NCBI RefSeq assembly: GCF_900010725.2
Contig: NZ_LR734865.1
Span: 125,533-180,701, forward strand
DNA: 55,169 nucleotides
Direction: 5' to 3'
DNA from: Planktothrix serta PCC 8927
GTDB taxonomy: Bacteria; Cyanobacteriota; Cyanobacteriia; Cyanobacteriales; Microcoleaceae
Made by a program: the position numbers and the translations under genes. The notes under the pieces are model-generated. The model worked only from the letters and a program-made list of their open reading frames with translations, had not been told where the DNA came from and did no database searches. Below are positions 43,281 through 51,468 of this stretch, piece by piece. Every line of letters begins with the position of its first letter. Within the stretch, counting starts at the first letter, position 1.

Positions 43281-43592
43281 CTAGTAAGACCGGAATTGCT
43301 CCACCGCATCGGTATAGCGAATCGGGAGAACATATTCTAAGTTCTCATGGGGACGAGCAATAATATGGGTGGAAGTTACTTGACCACCGTTGACTCGTTT
43401 GACGGATTCAATTCCCGCCGCTACGGATGCTTGGACTTCGGAGACATCGCCCCGGACAATCACGGTGACTCGGCCACTGCCAATTTTCTCATATCCAACT
43501 AAGGTAACGCGAGCAGCCTTTACCATTGAGTCTGCGGCTTCAACAACAGCAGGAAAGCCCAGGGTTTCAATCATTCCAACAGCAATTGACAT
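43281..43592 (-). CDS. ccmK2: Carboxysome shell hexamer CcmK (K2-like)
   Basis: A 103-aa BMC-H protein almost identical to the downstream ccmK1 through residue ~98 and ending VEQFRSY. The pore motif KIGSGR is the same. First gene of the ccm operon. AGGAGTT lies about 6 bases before the ATG. CcmK hexamers tile the shell facets; mixing K1 and K2 is known in related species. Confidence 0.95.
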   Translation of the reverse strand: MSIAVGMIETLGFPAVVEAADSMVKAARVTLVGYEKIGSGRVTVIVRGDVSEVQASVAAGIESVKRVNGGQVTSTHIIARPHENLEYVLPIRYTDAVEQFRSY

Positions 43593-43952
43593 TGTTTAAC
43601 TCCTAATTAATGAACAGACTAAACTACAATGTATTTTTAAGCAATAAGTGACTTTCCAACAGCTTAAACCGTCGGATTTAGGACTACACTCGCCAGTCGT
43701 AGTTCGCCTTTAAGTCAAATTTTACGGCTTATTGCTCCCTAGATTTCGCAATAGTTATATTTTCCTATTGCTCACCTCCAGCCTGTTAGGATGGAAGGAG
43801 AGATAAGCTTTGCTCTTGGGGAGCGAGACGGTCGCGGTAGGCTCTACCGTACCTTAATTTTTTGTCAATTACGGCTTTACATTACCTACAATTTCAATTT
43901 GCAGAAATAGTAACGAACCTCCCTCTCTAAGAATAGGAGAAGCGTGACACTC

Positions 43953-43980
43953 TTGACAATATTAATCTGCATTATATTTT
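43953..43980 (+). promoter_or_regulatory. Candidate promoter toward ndhF
   Basis: TTGACA at 43953-43958 is followed after 16 bases by TATTTT at 43975-43980. The -35 is perfect but the -10 is only 4/6. It would give a ~220-base leader containing the inverted repeat at 44077-44109. Confidence 0.3.
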
Positions 43981-44076
43981 CTCATTTTTAATATTATTTT
44001 TGGTGATAATGAATTTTGATTAAGTTTTGTTAAGTTTTTGAGAGATAAAATCATGCCATAAGATTTTTAACTCTAT

Positions 44077-44109
44077 TTTATAGAGCCATATTGATTTAAG
44101 CTCTATAAA
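44077..44109. promoter_or_regulatory. 10-bp inverted repeat upstream of ndhF
   Basis: TTTATAGAGC (44077-44086) and GCTCTATAAA (44100-44109) are exact inverted repeats 13 bases apart, about 100 bases before the ndhF start. AAAA follows rather than a T-run. It could be an operator for a dimeric regulator or an mRNA leader hairpin. Confidence 0.4.
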
Positions 44110-44210
44110 AATGTACAAAAAATCGAGAGATCAAGGCTGAGAGCAAACCCAAAGGCGAAATCTTGGTATAGTAAATTGATAATTCATAAGAATTTTCTAA
44201 TTTAACTTAA

Positions 44211-46082
44211 ATGACTGATTTTCTCCTCCAGACCAGTTGGTGGATTCCTTTGTATGGCTTATTTGGGGCAATCTTGACCTTACCTTGGTCAACAGGACTG
44301 GTGCGACGAACCGGGCCAAGACCCGCCGCCTACTTTAATTTGTTAATGACGGTTTTGGCTTTTATACATGGTTCAGTGATTTTCCGTACCACCTGGGATG
44401 AACCCATTCAGCAAATTATTATCCATTGGGTACAAACCACCGATTTAGACCTGTCCTTAGCCCTGGAAATTTCCCCAGTGAGTTTAGGGTCAATGGAATT
44501 AGTCACCAGCCTAAGTTTAATTGCTCAATGTTACGCCCTAGGATACATGGAAAAAGACTGGGCACTGGCTCGTTTTTTTGCCCTGATGGGATTCTTTGAA
44601 GCGGCAATTAGTGGATTAGCGTTGAGTGATTCTTTATTACTTAGTTATATTCTCCTAGAGTTATTAACCCTTTCTACCTATCTCCTCGTTGGCTTCTGGT
44701 ATGCTCAACCGTTGGTAGTGACGGCTGCTAGGGATGCCTTTCTCACGAAACGGGTGGGGGATGTGTTGCTATTGATGGGGGTGGTTTATCTCTCGACAAC
44801 GGCCGGAAGTTTGAGTTTTTCCGATTTGGAAACCTGGTCAGAAACGGCCTCCTTACCCCCGTTAACGGCTACCTTACTGGGTTTAGCGTTAATTGCGGGG
44901 CCGATTGGAAAATGTGCTCAATTTCCCTTGCATTTGTGGTTAGATGAAGCGATGGAAGGCCCAAACCCAGCCTCGATTCTGCGAAATTCGGTGGTGGTGG
45001 CTAGTGGGGCCTATGTTTTAATCAAACTACAACCCGTTTTAGCATTATCTCCGATTGCTTCAACAACGTTGGTCGTTTTAGGCACGGTCACGGCCATTGG
45101 TGCTTCCCTGGTTTCGATTGCTCAAATTGATATTAAACGGGCCTTATCCCATTCCACCAGTGCCTATTTAGGATTGGTATTTATTGCGGTTGGAGAAAGT
45201 CAAGTTGATATTGCCCTTTTATTATTGTTAACCCATGCGATCGCTAAATCTCTAATTTTCATGAGTGCGGGTTCAATTATTCTCACCACCAACACCCAAG
45301 ATTTAACGGAAATGGGCGGGTTATGGTCAAAAATGCCCGCCACGACAACGGCTTTTATTGTGGGGTCGGCGGGTTTAGTAGCGTTAATGCCCTTGGGAAC
45401 GTTTTGGACGATGCGGCGTTGGGTCAATGGATTTTGGACAGTTCCCCTGTGGTTAATTTTAGTGTTGCTATTGGTGAATTGTTTAACAGCTTTGAATTTA
45501 ACCCGGATTTTTGGGTTAGTTTTTGCCGGAAAACCGCAACAAAAAACCAGACGCGCCCCAGAAGTTGCATGGCCAATGGCAGTACCAATGGTTGCCATGA
45601 TTATTGTGACTTTATTAGTTCCAATGATGTTACAACAATGGCAATTATTACTCAGTTGGAATGCACCTTTCGTTGAAGTTCCTGCTTCTGGATTTGCTGA
45701 GACTTTGCGTCAAGTAACAGTTCCTTTACTGTTAATTTCTGGTTTAATCGGAGTGACAATTGGAGGAGCTATTTATTTATATGGAATGGGTTCTAAACCG
45801 TTCAAATTACCCTGGAAAGGATTGCAAGATTTATTCGCCTACGATTTTTATATTGATCGAGTTTACAATCTCACGGTTGTTTTATTGGTCAGTCGAATTT
45901 CTGCGTTGAGTGCTTGGATTGATCGCTATATTATTGATGGAATTGTTAATGCTTTTGGTTTAGCAACCTTGTTTAGTGGAGAAGGCTTAAAATATAGCAT
46001 TTCTGGACAATCCCAATTTTATCTGCTCACCATTGCTGTCGGAGTCGGAGGACTCGTGGGACTGATGTTGTGGCTCTTTTAA
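44211..46082 (+). CDS. ndhF4: NDH-1 subunit NdhF, CO2-uptake type (F4-like)
   Basis: A 623-aa membrane subunit of the NuoL/MrpA family, with some 15 transmembrane helices and a proton-antiporter core (the Lys in IGKCAQFPLHLWLDEAMEGP, HxxxKSLIF in THAIAKSLIF). A long lateral C-terminal part contains DFYIDRVYNL. In CO2-uptake complexes NdhF3 or NdhF4 pairs with NdhD3 or D4 and CupA or CupB. I call F4 because no cupS follows and because divergence from a ccm operon is typical of the F4/D4/CupB set; this is inference from context. Confidence 0.88.
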   Translation: MTDFLLQTSWWIPLYGLFGAILTLPWSTGLVRRTGPRPAAYFNLLMTVLAFIHGSVIFRTTWDEPIQQIIIHWVQTTDLDLSLALEISPVSLGSMELVTSLSLIAQCYALGYMEKDWALARFFALMGFFEAAISGLALSDSLLLSYILLELLTLSTYLLVGFWYAQPLVVTAARDAFLTKRVGDVLLLMGVVYLSTTAGSLSFSDLETWSETASLPPLTATLLGLALIAGPIGKCAQFPLHLWLDEAMEGPNPASILRNSVVVASGAYVLIKLQPVLALSPIASTTLVVLGTVTAIGASLVSIAQIDIKRALSHSTSAYLGLVFIAVGESQVDIALLLLLTHAIAKSLIFMSAGSIILTTNTQDLTEMGGLWSKMPATTTAFIVGSAGLVALMPLGTFWTMRRWVNGFWTVPLWLILVLLLVNCLTALNLTRIFGLVFAGKPQQKTRRAPEVAWPMAVPMVAMIIVTLLVPMMLQQWQLLLSWNAPFVEVPASGFAETLRQVTVPLLLISGLIGVTIGGAIYLYGMGSKPFKLPWKGLQDLFAYDFYIDRVYNLTVVLLVSRISALSAWIDRYIIDGIVNAFGLATLFSGEGLKYSISGQSQFYLLTIAVGVGGLVGLMLWLF

Positions 46083-46118
46083 TCCCAGATTTAGACAGAT
46101 CGACTGATAACTAATTAT

Positions 46119-46137
46119 GGGCGGGGAAACCCCGCCC
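46119..46137. repeat. GGGCGGGG/CCCCGCCC hairpin between ndhF and ndhD
   Basis: A perfect 8-bp GC stem with an AAA loop. ACTGATAAC-type repeats flank it on both sides (46102-46112 and 46142-46155). It may be a dispersed palindrome or could tune ndhF:ndhD mRNA levels. No T-run follows. Confidence 0.6.
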
Positions 46138-46157
46138 CTACAACTGATAACTGATTT

Positions 46158-47660
46158 ATGCTTAGTGTATTAATTTGGGTTCCTTTGTTAGGTGCGGCTT
46201 TAATTGCTTTTTGGCCGAATATTTCGGGTAAAACGGCTCGTCAATTGTCATTGGCGATCGCTGGAGGGTTATTTTTATGGTCGTTAGTTTTAGCCGGATT
46301 ATTTGATCCGAGTAATCCCTCCTTACAATTTAAAGAATATATTCCTTGGATTAAACCCTTGGGATTAAATTACTATTTAGGGGTTGATGGTTTATCGTTA
46401 CCTTTAGTAATTTTAAATGGTTTATTAATTACCATTGCGATCGCCAGTACGGATTTATTTATTAGTCGCCATCAACTTTATTATGCGTCTATATTGCTGA
46501 TTGCGGCTGGAATTGCCGGAACATTTTTATCCCAAAATCTCTTATTGTTTCTGCTGTTTTATGAAGTAGAACTGATTCCCCTTTATCTATTAATTGCGAT
46601 TTGGGGAGGGAAACGCAAAGGTTATGCAGCCACTAAATTTCTACTTTATACCGCCATTTCCGGCTTTTTAATTTTAGCTTCCTTTTTAGGGATTGTTTGG
46701 CTAACTCATACCCTTGATTTTGATTTAGATACGATTAGTTCAACGGCGTTAGGAGTCTCCTCTTTACCCTTAACAACTCAACTAATTTTATTAGGAGGTC
46801 TTTTAATTGGATTTGGAATTAAAATCCCTCTGGTTCCCTTCCATACCTGGCTACCGGATGCTCACGTTGAAGCCTCAACCCCCGTTTCTATTCTCTTAGC
46901 CGGGGTTTTATTAAAGTTAGGAACCTACGGACTATTAAGATTTGGTGTAGGCCTATTTCCTGATGCTTGGTTAGTAATTTCTCCCTGGATGGCAAGTTGG
47001 GCCGTAGTAACGGTTTTATATGGAGCTTTTTGTGCCATTTATCAGAAAGATATGAAGAAAATGGTCGCCTATAGTTCTATTGCTCACATGGGGTATATTT
47101 TACTGGCGTTTGCTGCCGCTAACTCCATCAGTTTGTTAGGGTCTGTGATGCAAATGGTCAGTCATGGTTTAATCTCAGGATTAATGTTTTTAACCGTTGG
47201 AGTTGTATATCGAAAAGCCGGAAGTCGAGACTTAGATATTATTCAAGGATTATTGAATCCAGAACGGGGTTTACCCTTAATTGGAACCATCATGATTATG
47301 GCAGTCATGGCGAGTGCAGGGATACCCGGTTTAGTCGGATTTGTGGCAGAATTTATTATATTTCGAGGCAGTATGGAAGTCTTTCCAGTCCAAACTTTAT
47401 TGTGCATGATCGGAACCGGATTAACCTCCGTTTACTTCATAATTATGATGAATAAAGCTTTCTTTGGTCGCCTCTCAGAATATGTGGTAAATTTGCCTCC
47501 CGTCCAATGGCGCGATCGAATTCCAGCGATAGTTTTAGCCTTAATTATTGTTGTGTTAGGAATTCAACCGAATCTGATGGTGAGATTAAGTGATGCGTCT
47601 ACAACAGCGTTAGCTCATACTCAACCTTTGTTTGCGAATCATCTCCTAGAAAAACCTTAA
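46158..47660 (+). CDS. ndhD4: NDH-1 subunit NdhD, CO2-uptake type (D4-like)
   Basis: A 500-aa NuoM-family antiporter-like subunit with ~14 helices. Visible: LLFYEVELIPLYLLIAIWGG with the key Glu, GFGIKIPLVPFHTWLPDAHV with the conserved Lys and PDAH, EASTPVSILLAGVLLKLGTYG, KDMKKMVAYSSIAHMGYILL and MVSHGLISGLMFL. It sits 75 bases after ndhF and 114 bases before cupB, so all three are probably one operon. The D4 subtype is inferred from context. Confidence 0.9.
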   Translation: MLSVLIWVPLLGAALIAFWPNISGKTARQLSLAIAGGLFLWSLVLAGLFDPSNPSLQFKEYIPWIKPLGLNYYLGVDGLSLPLVILNGLLITIAIASTDLFISRHQLYYASILLIAAGIAGTFLSQNLLLFLLFYEVELIPLYLLIAIWGGKRKGYAATKFLLYTAISGFLILASFLGIVWLTHTLDFDLDTISSTALGVSSLPLTTQLILLGGLLIGFGIKIPLVPFHTWLPDAHVEASTPVSILLAGVLLKLGTYGLLRFGVGLFPDAWLVISPWMASWAVVTVLYGAFCAIYQKDMKKMVAYSSIAHMGYILLAFAAANSISLLGSVMQMVSHGLISGLMFLTVGVVYRKAGSRDLDIIQGLLNPERGLPLIGTIMIMAVMASAGIPGLVGFVAEFIIFRGSMEVFPVQTLLCMIGTGLTSVYFIIMMNKAFFGRLSEYVVNLPPVQWRDRIPAIVLALIIVVLGIQPNLMVRLSDASTTALAHTQPLFANHLLEKP

Positions 47661-47673
47661 TATTCCTCAATGG

Positions 47674-47704
47674 GACTCTGACTTTCTGGGAGAGAGTCAG
47701 AGTC
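47674..47704 (+). terminator. 10-bp stem hairpin between ndhD and cupB
   Basis: GACTCTGACT (47674-47683) pairs exactly with AGTCAGAGTC (47695-47704) with an 11-base loop, followed by ATTCTTC. It begins 14 bases after the ndhD stop. It could partly terminate transcription or protect the ndhFD message, lowering cupB relative to ndhF and ndhD. Confidence 0.45.
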
Positions 47705-47774
47705 ATTCTTCACTTAGAATCCACTTGTTTGTACAATAAAATCAACTGCAATTTTAATCAAAACTTTAAACAAA

Positions 47775-48944
47775 ATGACCCCTACCCAATTTTCTGCTAC
47801 CTCTCAACATCCTCTGTCTGAGTATATTTATCGCCTAGAGTCCGGTGAAGCCTTATTACCCGATTATCCCGAAAATTTGGTTGAAGTTGTTGGCATTTTA
47901 AAAAGTTATGGTATTGTTCTGGATGCTTATTCCAAGAATTTAATTTATATTGCGGAGGGGCAATTTTTAGAATTATTTCCGTTTTTTAAATATTTTAATG
48001 GAGAGGTAAAAACCCAAAAAATATTTCAATATTTGTGGCATGATCGGATTAATTTTGAATATGCTGAATATTGTATGAAAATTATGTTTTGGCATGGGGG
48101 AGGAGCCTTAGATCGCTATTTAGATTCTCCTGAATTTGTGCAGTTAGCCACCGCCGCAATTCAAGCCAAAATCAAGGGAAATCTAATCATTCAACCGTTA
48201 CACCAACTTTTCCCAGAATTTCTACTTGAACAAATTCGACAACTTGCTTATTACAGTGGATTAGGTCAATTTTGGCGGGTGATGAGTGATATGTTTATTT
48301 CCTTGAGCGATCGCTATGATCAAGGAGAAATTAAATCGATTCCTGATGTAGTCAATCATATTTTATTAGCCTTAGTAGAAGCTGCCAATAAACCGATTAC
48401 TTATAGTGTAAAAATCAATAATAAAGTTTATGATATCCTGCCAAAATCTGCCGGATTAACCTTTTTAATGGATACGGCTGTTCCCTATGTTGAAGCGGTT
48501 TTCTTTCGAGGAGCCCCTTTCCCTGGAACAGTTTCTTATAATGCTCAAGCCCATCAAATTCCCACAGAACAAAAAGACTTTGCTTATGGTGCATTATACG
48601 CCGATCCCTTACCCATTGGCGGTTCAGGAATTCCCCCAACTCAATTAATGCAGGATATGCGTCATTTTCTTCCCGATTATTTACATAATATTTATCAAAA
48701 TAGTTGTCGAGGAGAAGACGATTTACGGGTGCAGATTTGCCAAAGTTTTCAAAAGTCTATGTTCTGTGTAACAACAGCCGCTATTATTGGATTAGCACCC
48801 CATCCTATTAGTACAACTGATCCCGAACAAAAACAAGCTAATCGTATCTATTTTGAAAACTGGATGGATCGCTTTTTAAACTCTCGTTTAGGGGAAGTTA
48901 ATAAACCGACATCCAGGGAATGTAAGCTATTTCCAGAACGTTAA
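47775..48944 (+). CDS. cupB: CO2 hydration protein, CupB/ChpX type
   Basis: A 389-aa CO2-hydration protein (ChpX/ChpY, TIGR01964 family), a peripheral subunit of NDH-1 that converts CO2 to bicarbonate. Family regions: EYIYRLESGEALLPDYPENL near the start, HDRINFEYAEYCMKIMFWHG, FRGAPFPGTVSYNAQAH and RVQICQSFQKSMFCVTTAA. Zinc-binding His/Arg residues are expected in the WHGGGALDRY-like area, by family knowledge. CupB rather than CupA is inferred from the absence of cupS and from ccm linkage. Confidence 0.88.
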   Translation: MTPTQFSATSQHPLSEYIYRLESGEALLPDYPENLVEVVGILKSYGIVLDAYSKNLIYIAEGQFLELFPFFKYFNGEVKTQKIFQYLWHDRINFEYAEYCMKIMFWHGGGALDRYLDSPEFVQLATAAIQAKIKGNLIIQPLHQLFPEFLLEQIRQLAYYSGLGQFWRVMSDMFISLSDRYDQGEIKSIPDVVNHILLALVEAANKPITYSVKINNKVYDILPKSAGLTFLMDTAVPYVEAVFFRGAPFPGTVSYNAQAHQIPTEQKDFAYGALYADPLPIGGSGIPPTQLMQDMRHFLPDYLHNIYQNSCRGEDDLRVQICQSFQKSMFCVTTAAIIGLAPHPISTTDPEQKQANRIYFENWMDRFLNSRLGEVNKPTSRECKLFPER

Positions 48945-48950
48945 AAGACT

Positions 48951-48965
48951 AGAAACCGGGTTTCT
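48951..48965. repeat. AGAAACCGGGTTTCT palindrome
   Basis: It lies 7 bases after the cupB stop and 31 bases before the chimeric MmeI-like gene, marking the edge between the carbon locus and the accessory islet. Confidence 0.85.
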
Positions 48966-48996
48966 GATTAGTTAAAACCAGAGCGAGGATTATCAA

Positions 48997-50175
48997 ATGG
49001 TAGCAACACCGGAAAGTTTACAAAAATTTATTGATTTTTGTAAAGAACATATCACAGGACAAGAAAGAAAAGAAGCACAAACTTTTTTAGATCGTTTTTT
49101 TAAAGCATTCGGTTATGAGGGTGCTTTAGAAGCGGGAGCAAAATATGAGGAAGCGATCAAAAAAGCGAGTCAAAAAGGTAAAACTGGTTTTGCTGATTTA
49201 ATTTGGAAACCTAAAGTTTTAATTGAGATGAAACAACGGGGTGAGGATCTAAATAAACATTATGCCCAAGCTTTTGCTTATTGGCAACGTTTAGTACCTA
49301 ATCGCCCTCGTTATGTGATTCTTTGTAATTTTGATGAATTTTGGATTTTTGATTTTGATAATCAATTAGATGAACCTGTTGATAAAGTTGCTCTGATTAA
49401 CTTAGTAGAAAGAGCGAGTGCTTTTGCTTTTATGGAGTTGGGAAATCGGACTCCTGTTTTTAGAAATAATCAAGTAGAAATTACTGAAATTGCGGCGCGA
49501 AGAATGGGAGAATTATTTACAACTTTACAACAAAGATTATCAAAAGAAAGCAATTCTGAATTAATCGCTCAACGCTTTATTTTACAATGTGTGTTAGCCA
49601 TGTTTGCCGAAGATCGGGGATTATTACCTCAAGATTTATTTATTGCTTGTGTACAAGATTGTCTGCAAAATAAACTAAGCTCTTATGATATCATTGGGGG
49701 ATTATTTAGAGAAATGAATCAAACCGGAATTACTCCGGCTGGGCGTTATAAATCTGAAAAGTCGGCTATTACCTATAATATCGGTCAAAGATGGGCTGTG
49801 ACTCTTTGCCCGGAAGCAGAAGAAAAACTGGAATTGAAAGTTGCAAAAATCATTGAGTATTTAGACAAAAATTATCTCTTAAAGCAATGGGTAATATCTG
49901 ATATTGAAGCTACGGGAAGTTACGGCAATTGCTTGACTTCGCGGTGTAATAATCAGGAAATATTTCAAGTATTTACTTCTGATTTGTTGGAGGTAATGGG
50001 GGAAGAAGGTCAAGTTATTGAATTAGATGCTAGTTTAATAAAAGATGACGAGGAATGGTTTAAAATATTGATTAGAGATGGGGTTTCAATTGATTTACTG
50101 GGGAGAGGAGAGATGATACCACTGACGGTTTTGGGGAAATATGTTTATGTTGACAAAGAACTATTTATGTGGTGA
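48997..50175 (+). CDS. Chimeric protein: MmeI-like nuclease and spacer plus unknown C-terminal part
   Basis: A 392-aa protein. Residues 1-~250 match the N terminus of MmeI-type IIG restriction-modification enzymes: the nuclease motif D67-X9-E77-X-K79 (GFADLIWKPKVLIEMKQRGE) and the helical spacer ending FREMNQTGITPAGRYK. Full enzymes then continue into a methyltransferase (with NPPY) and a target-recognition domain, together >900 aa; both are missing. From residue ~251 (SEKSAITYNIGQRW...) the sequence is unrelated to MmeI as far as I can tell and is not recognised. GAGGA precedes the ATG. It is probably a deletion or recombination product; expression of a nuclease without its methylase would be odd. 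Confidence 0.7.
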   Translation: MVATPESLQKFIDFCKEHITGQERKEAQTFLDRFFKAFGYEGALEAGAKYEEAIKKASQKGKTGFADLIWKPKVLIEMKQRGEDLNKHYAQAFAYWQRLVPNRPRYVILCNFDEFWIFDFDNQLDEPVDKVALINLVERASAFAFMELGNRTPVFRNNQVEITEIAARRMGELFTTLQQRLSKESNSELIAQRFILQCVLAMFAEDRGLLPQDLFIACVQDCLQNKLSSYDIIGGLFREMNQTGITPAGRYKSEKSAITYNIGQRWAVTLCPEAEEKLELKVAKIIEYLDKNYLLKQWVISDIEATGSYGNCLTSRCNNQEIFQVFTSDLLEVMGEEGQVIELDASLIKDDEEWFKILIRDGVSIDLLGRGEMIPLTVLGKYVYVDKELFMW

Positions 50176-50182
50176 ATAATAT

Positions 50183-50431
50183 ATGACAGCAAAAATAAAC
50201 ATCAGCAACTTGGGTAATTCCTTAGCTTTGCCAATACCGGACTATATTGTAAAATTTTTCAACCTGAAAGCAGAGGACTCAGTAATTTGCAGTATAGAAA
50301 ATGGAAAAATGGTTATAGAGCCTGTAAATAATAAAATTTCAAAATATACCCTAGATGAATTATTAGCAGGCGAAATAGAACCGGGCGAAGAAATCTCTTG
50401 GGGAAAACCAGAAGGAGAAGAATTTTGGTAA
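50183..50431 (+). CDS. MazE/AbrB-type antitoxin without an intact toxin
   Basis: An 82-aa protein. The N-terminal AbrB/SpoVT-like fold is clear (KINISNLGNSLALPIPDYIV, then KAEDSVICSIENGKMVIEP). The C-terminal tail (YTLDELLAGEIEPGEEISWG) is the acidic toxin-binding part. It starts 7 bases after the chimeric gene. Immediately after its stop, the overlapping frame starting TTG at 50426 reads VNYIPE, as in cyanobacterial MazF N termini, then departs. So mazF seems deleted and this antitoxin is an orphan. Confidence 0.75.
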   Translation: MTAKINISNLGNSLALPIPDYIVKFFNLKAEDSVICSIENGKMVIEPVNNKISKYTLDELLAGEIEPGEEISWGKPEGEEFW

Positions 50432-50463
50432 ATTATATCCCCGAACTATCCACGAGAAAAATA

Positions 50464-50742
50464 TTAAACTACTTGTTTACCATCACTACTCTCAATATAA
50501 CGCCGCAACACCGAATTAATTGTAGTTTTGTACTCGGCACTTTGCTCTCGAAACCATGCTATCACCTCAGCATCTAACTGAATCAAATTACGAGCTTGGG
50601 CGGCTGGTATTCTTAGCGTAGCATGATCAAAAAATTCATCCGTCAAAGGTGGAATATCAGAGTAATCAATATCCTCATCATTCATCGCTTCTAATGCTTT
50701 CCAATTAGTACGAGAGATATTGCTCGAATCGTTGACGCTCAT
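50464..50742 (-). CDS. brnA: BrnA-like antitoxin
   Basis: A 92-aa antitoxin of the BrnA type: DYSDIPPLTDEFFDHATLRI, then VIAWFREQSAEYKTTINSVL, then RRYIES. BrnA proteins bind DNA through a C-terminal ribbon-helix-helix and neutralise BrnT. The start codon lies within the out-of-frame 3' end of brnT, the usual overlapping order. The antitoxin frame is intact while the toxin frame is not. Confidence 0.85.
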   Translation of the reverse strand: MSVNDSSNISRTNWKALEAMNDEDIDYSDIPPLTDEFFDHATLRIPAAQARNLIQLDAEVIAWFREQSAEYKTTINSVLRRYIESSDGKQVV

Positions 50743-50984
50743 ATCGATTTGCCTTTCGTGCTGATATGATCCTAATTATATCATCCTGCCTTTGTTGTCC
50801 AGACAACAACCGCTACACCATTTCGCAAAAACCCGATCCCAATCCAACGATCCTCCCCATAGTCAGTACGTTGATCGATCTCTGTTAGCATCGGGCGATC
50901 AAACATCTCAGAAACATCTGCAAAATCAATCCGATGTTTGGCAATATTTTCCGATCTCTTTGCTTCGTCCCATTCAAACTGCAT
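50705..50984 (-). pseudogene. brnT: BrnT toxin gene, frameshifted
   Basis: The in-frame part (50984 to 50781) encodes 67 aa: MQFEWDEAKRSENIAKHRID, then DRWIGIGFLRNGVAVVVWTT, then KAG and a TGA. BrnT toxins are ~93 aa. One base out of phase, the next codons read DDIIRIISARKANRYERQRF then EQYLSY and stop at 50705, the missing BrnT C terminus. The shift lies near 50783-50790. It restores a 92-aa BrnT. It is a real mutation or a sequencing error; the truncated toxin lacks the conserved R-I-I-S-A-R-K block and should be inactive. Confidence 0.85.
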
Positions 50985-51042
50985 GAAAAATCAATCAATG
51001 CTAAGTAGAGTCTAAATTTATGATACGTTATTTCGCACTCAA

Positions 51043-51149
51043 AGAAACCGGGTTTCTGAGAAATTGCGATCGCGCCAACGCCAAGAAACCGGGTTTCTGC
51101 AATAACCTTTGTTTCCCAACCGAGAGATTTATTGAGAAACCCGGTTTCT
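51043..51149. repeat. Three AGAAACC-C/G-GGTTTCT palindromes
   Basis: Copies at 51043-51057, 51084-51098 and 51135-51149, with a HIP1 octamer (GCGATCGC) between the first two. The last copy encodes the end of the neighbouring 82-aa protein. The arrangement copies that at 13197-13297. Confidence 0.85.
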
Positions 51150-51377
51150 GACCTCCAGCGTGCCACGAATATCTTCCAGAGTAGGAAAGTCTTCTGCCCA
51201 TGTTCCAGCTAGGGAATAAACCAGTTCCGCCCAAGGAGTCGAAGTATCTAATGTAGCACTCGATGGGTTAGCATTCAGGTGCTGGGCGCGAATAAATTCC
51301 GCAAAAGTGAGAATTTCGCGGGATTGCTCTTGAGGAAGGCTTTTAACAATCTCGTAGATTTGTTCAATGATAGTCAT
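51129..51377 (-). CDS. DUF2281-like small protein, possible orphan antitoxin
   Basis: An 82-aa protein with an N-terminal helix typical of DUF2281-type antitoxin-like proteins (TIIEQIYEIVKSLPQEQSRE, then ILTFAEFI). The middle (TPWAELVYSLAGTWAEDFP) resembles antitoxins paired with PIN or RelE toxins. The C-terminal RNRVSQ and stop derive from a palindromic repeat, so the native end is lost or extended. No toxin gene follows. Antitoxin function is an inference. Confidence 0.55.
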   Translation of the reverse strand: MTIIEQIYEIVKSLPQEQSREILTFAEFIRAQHLNANPSSATLDTSTPWAELVYSLAGTWAEDFPTLEDIRGTLEVRNRVSQ

Positions 51378-51468
51378 AATCTGATTGGTGATAAAGTATG
51401 TTTATTGCTATTTAATCTAACTGATTTCATGTTATCATAAAATTACTTGAGAGCAGGAGGTAATGACC

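Larger units (their letters stand above)
43593..44210. promoter_or_regulatory. Divergent ccm/ndh control region
   Basis: 618 bases with no credible gene, between ccmK2 (minus) and ndhF (plus). Promoters for both operons must lie here. It holds a candidate plus-strand promoter at 43953-43980 and an inverted repeat at 44077-44109. Both operons concern inorganic carbon, so a shared LysR-type regulator (CmpR/NdhR kind) would be plausible; I cannot confirm a binding site. Confidence 0.6.

Noticed and set aside
45200-45676. Overlapping frames on both strands within ndhF
   Set aside because: Shadows inside a clearly coding membrane-protein gene.
51028-51234. Minus-strand frames through the triple palindrome
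   Set aside because: They consist mostly of repeat-encoded residues such as KPGF and have no family match.
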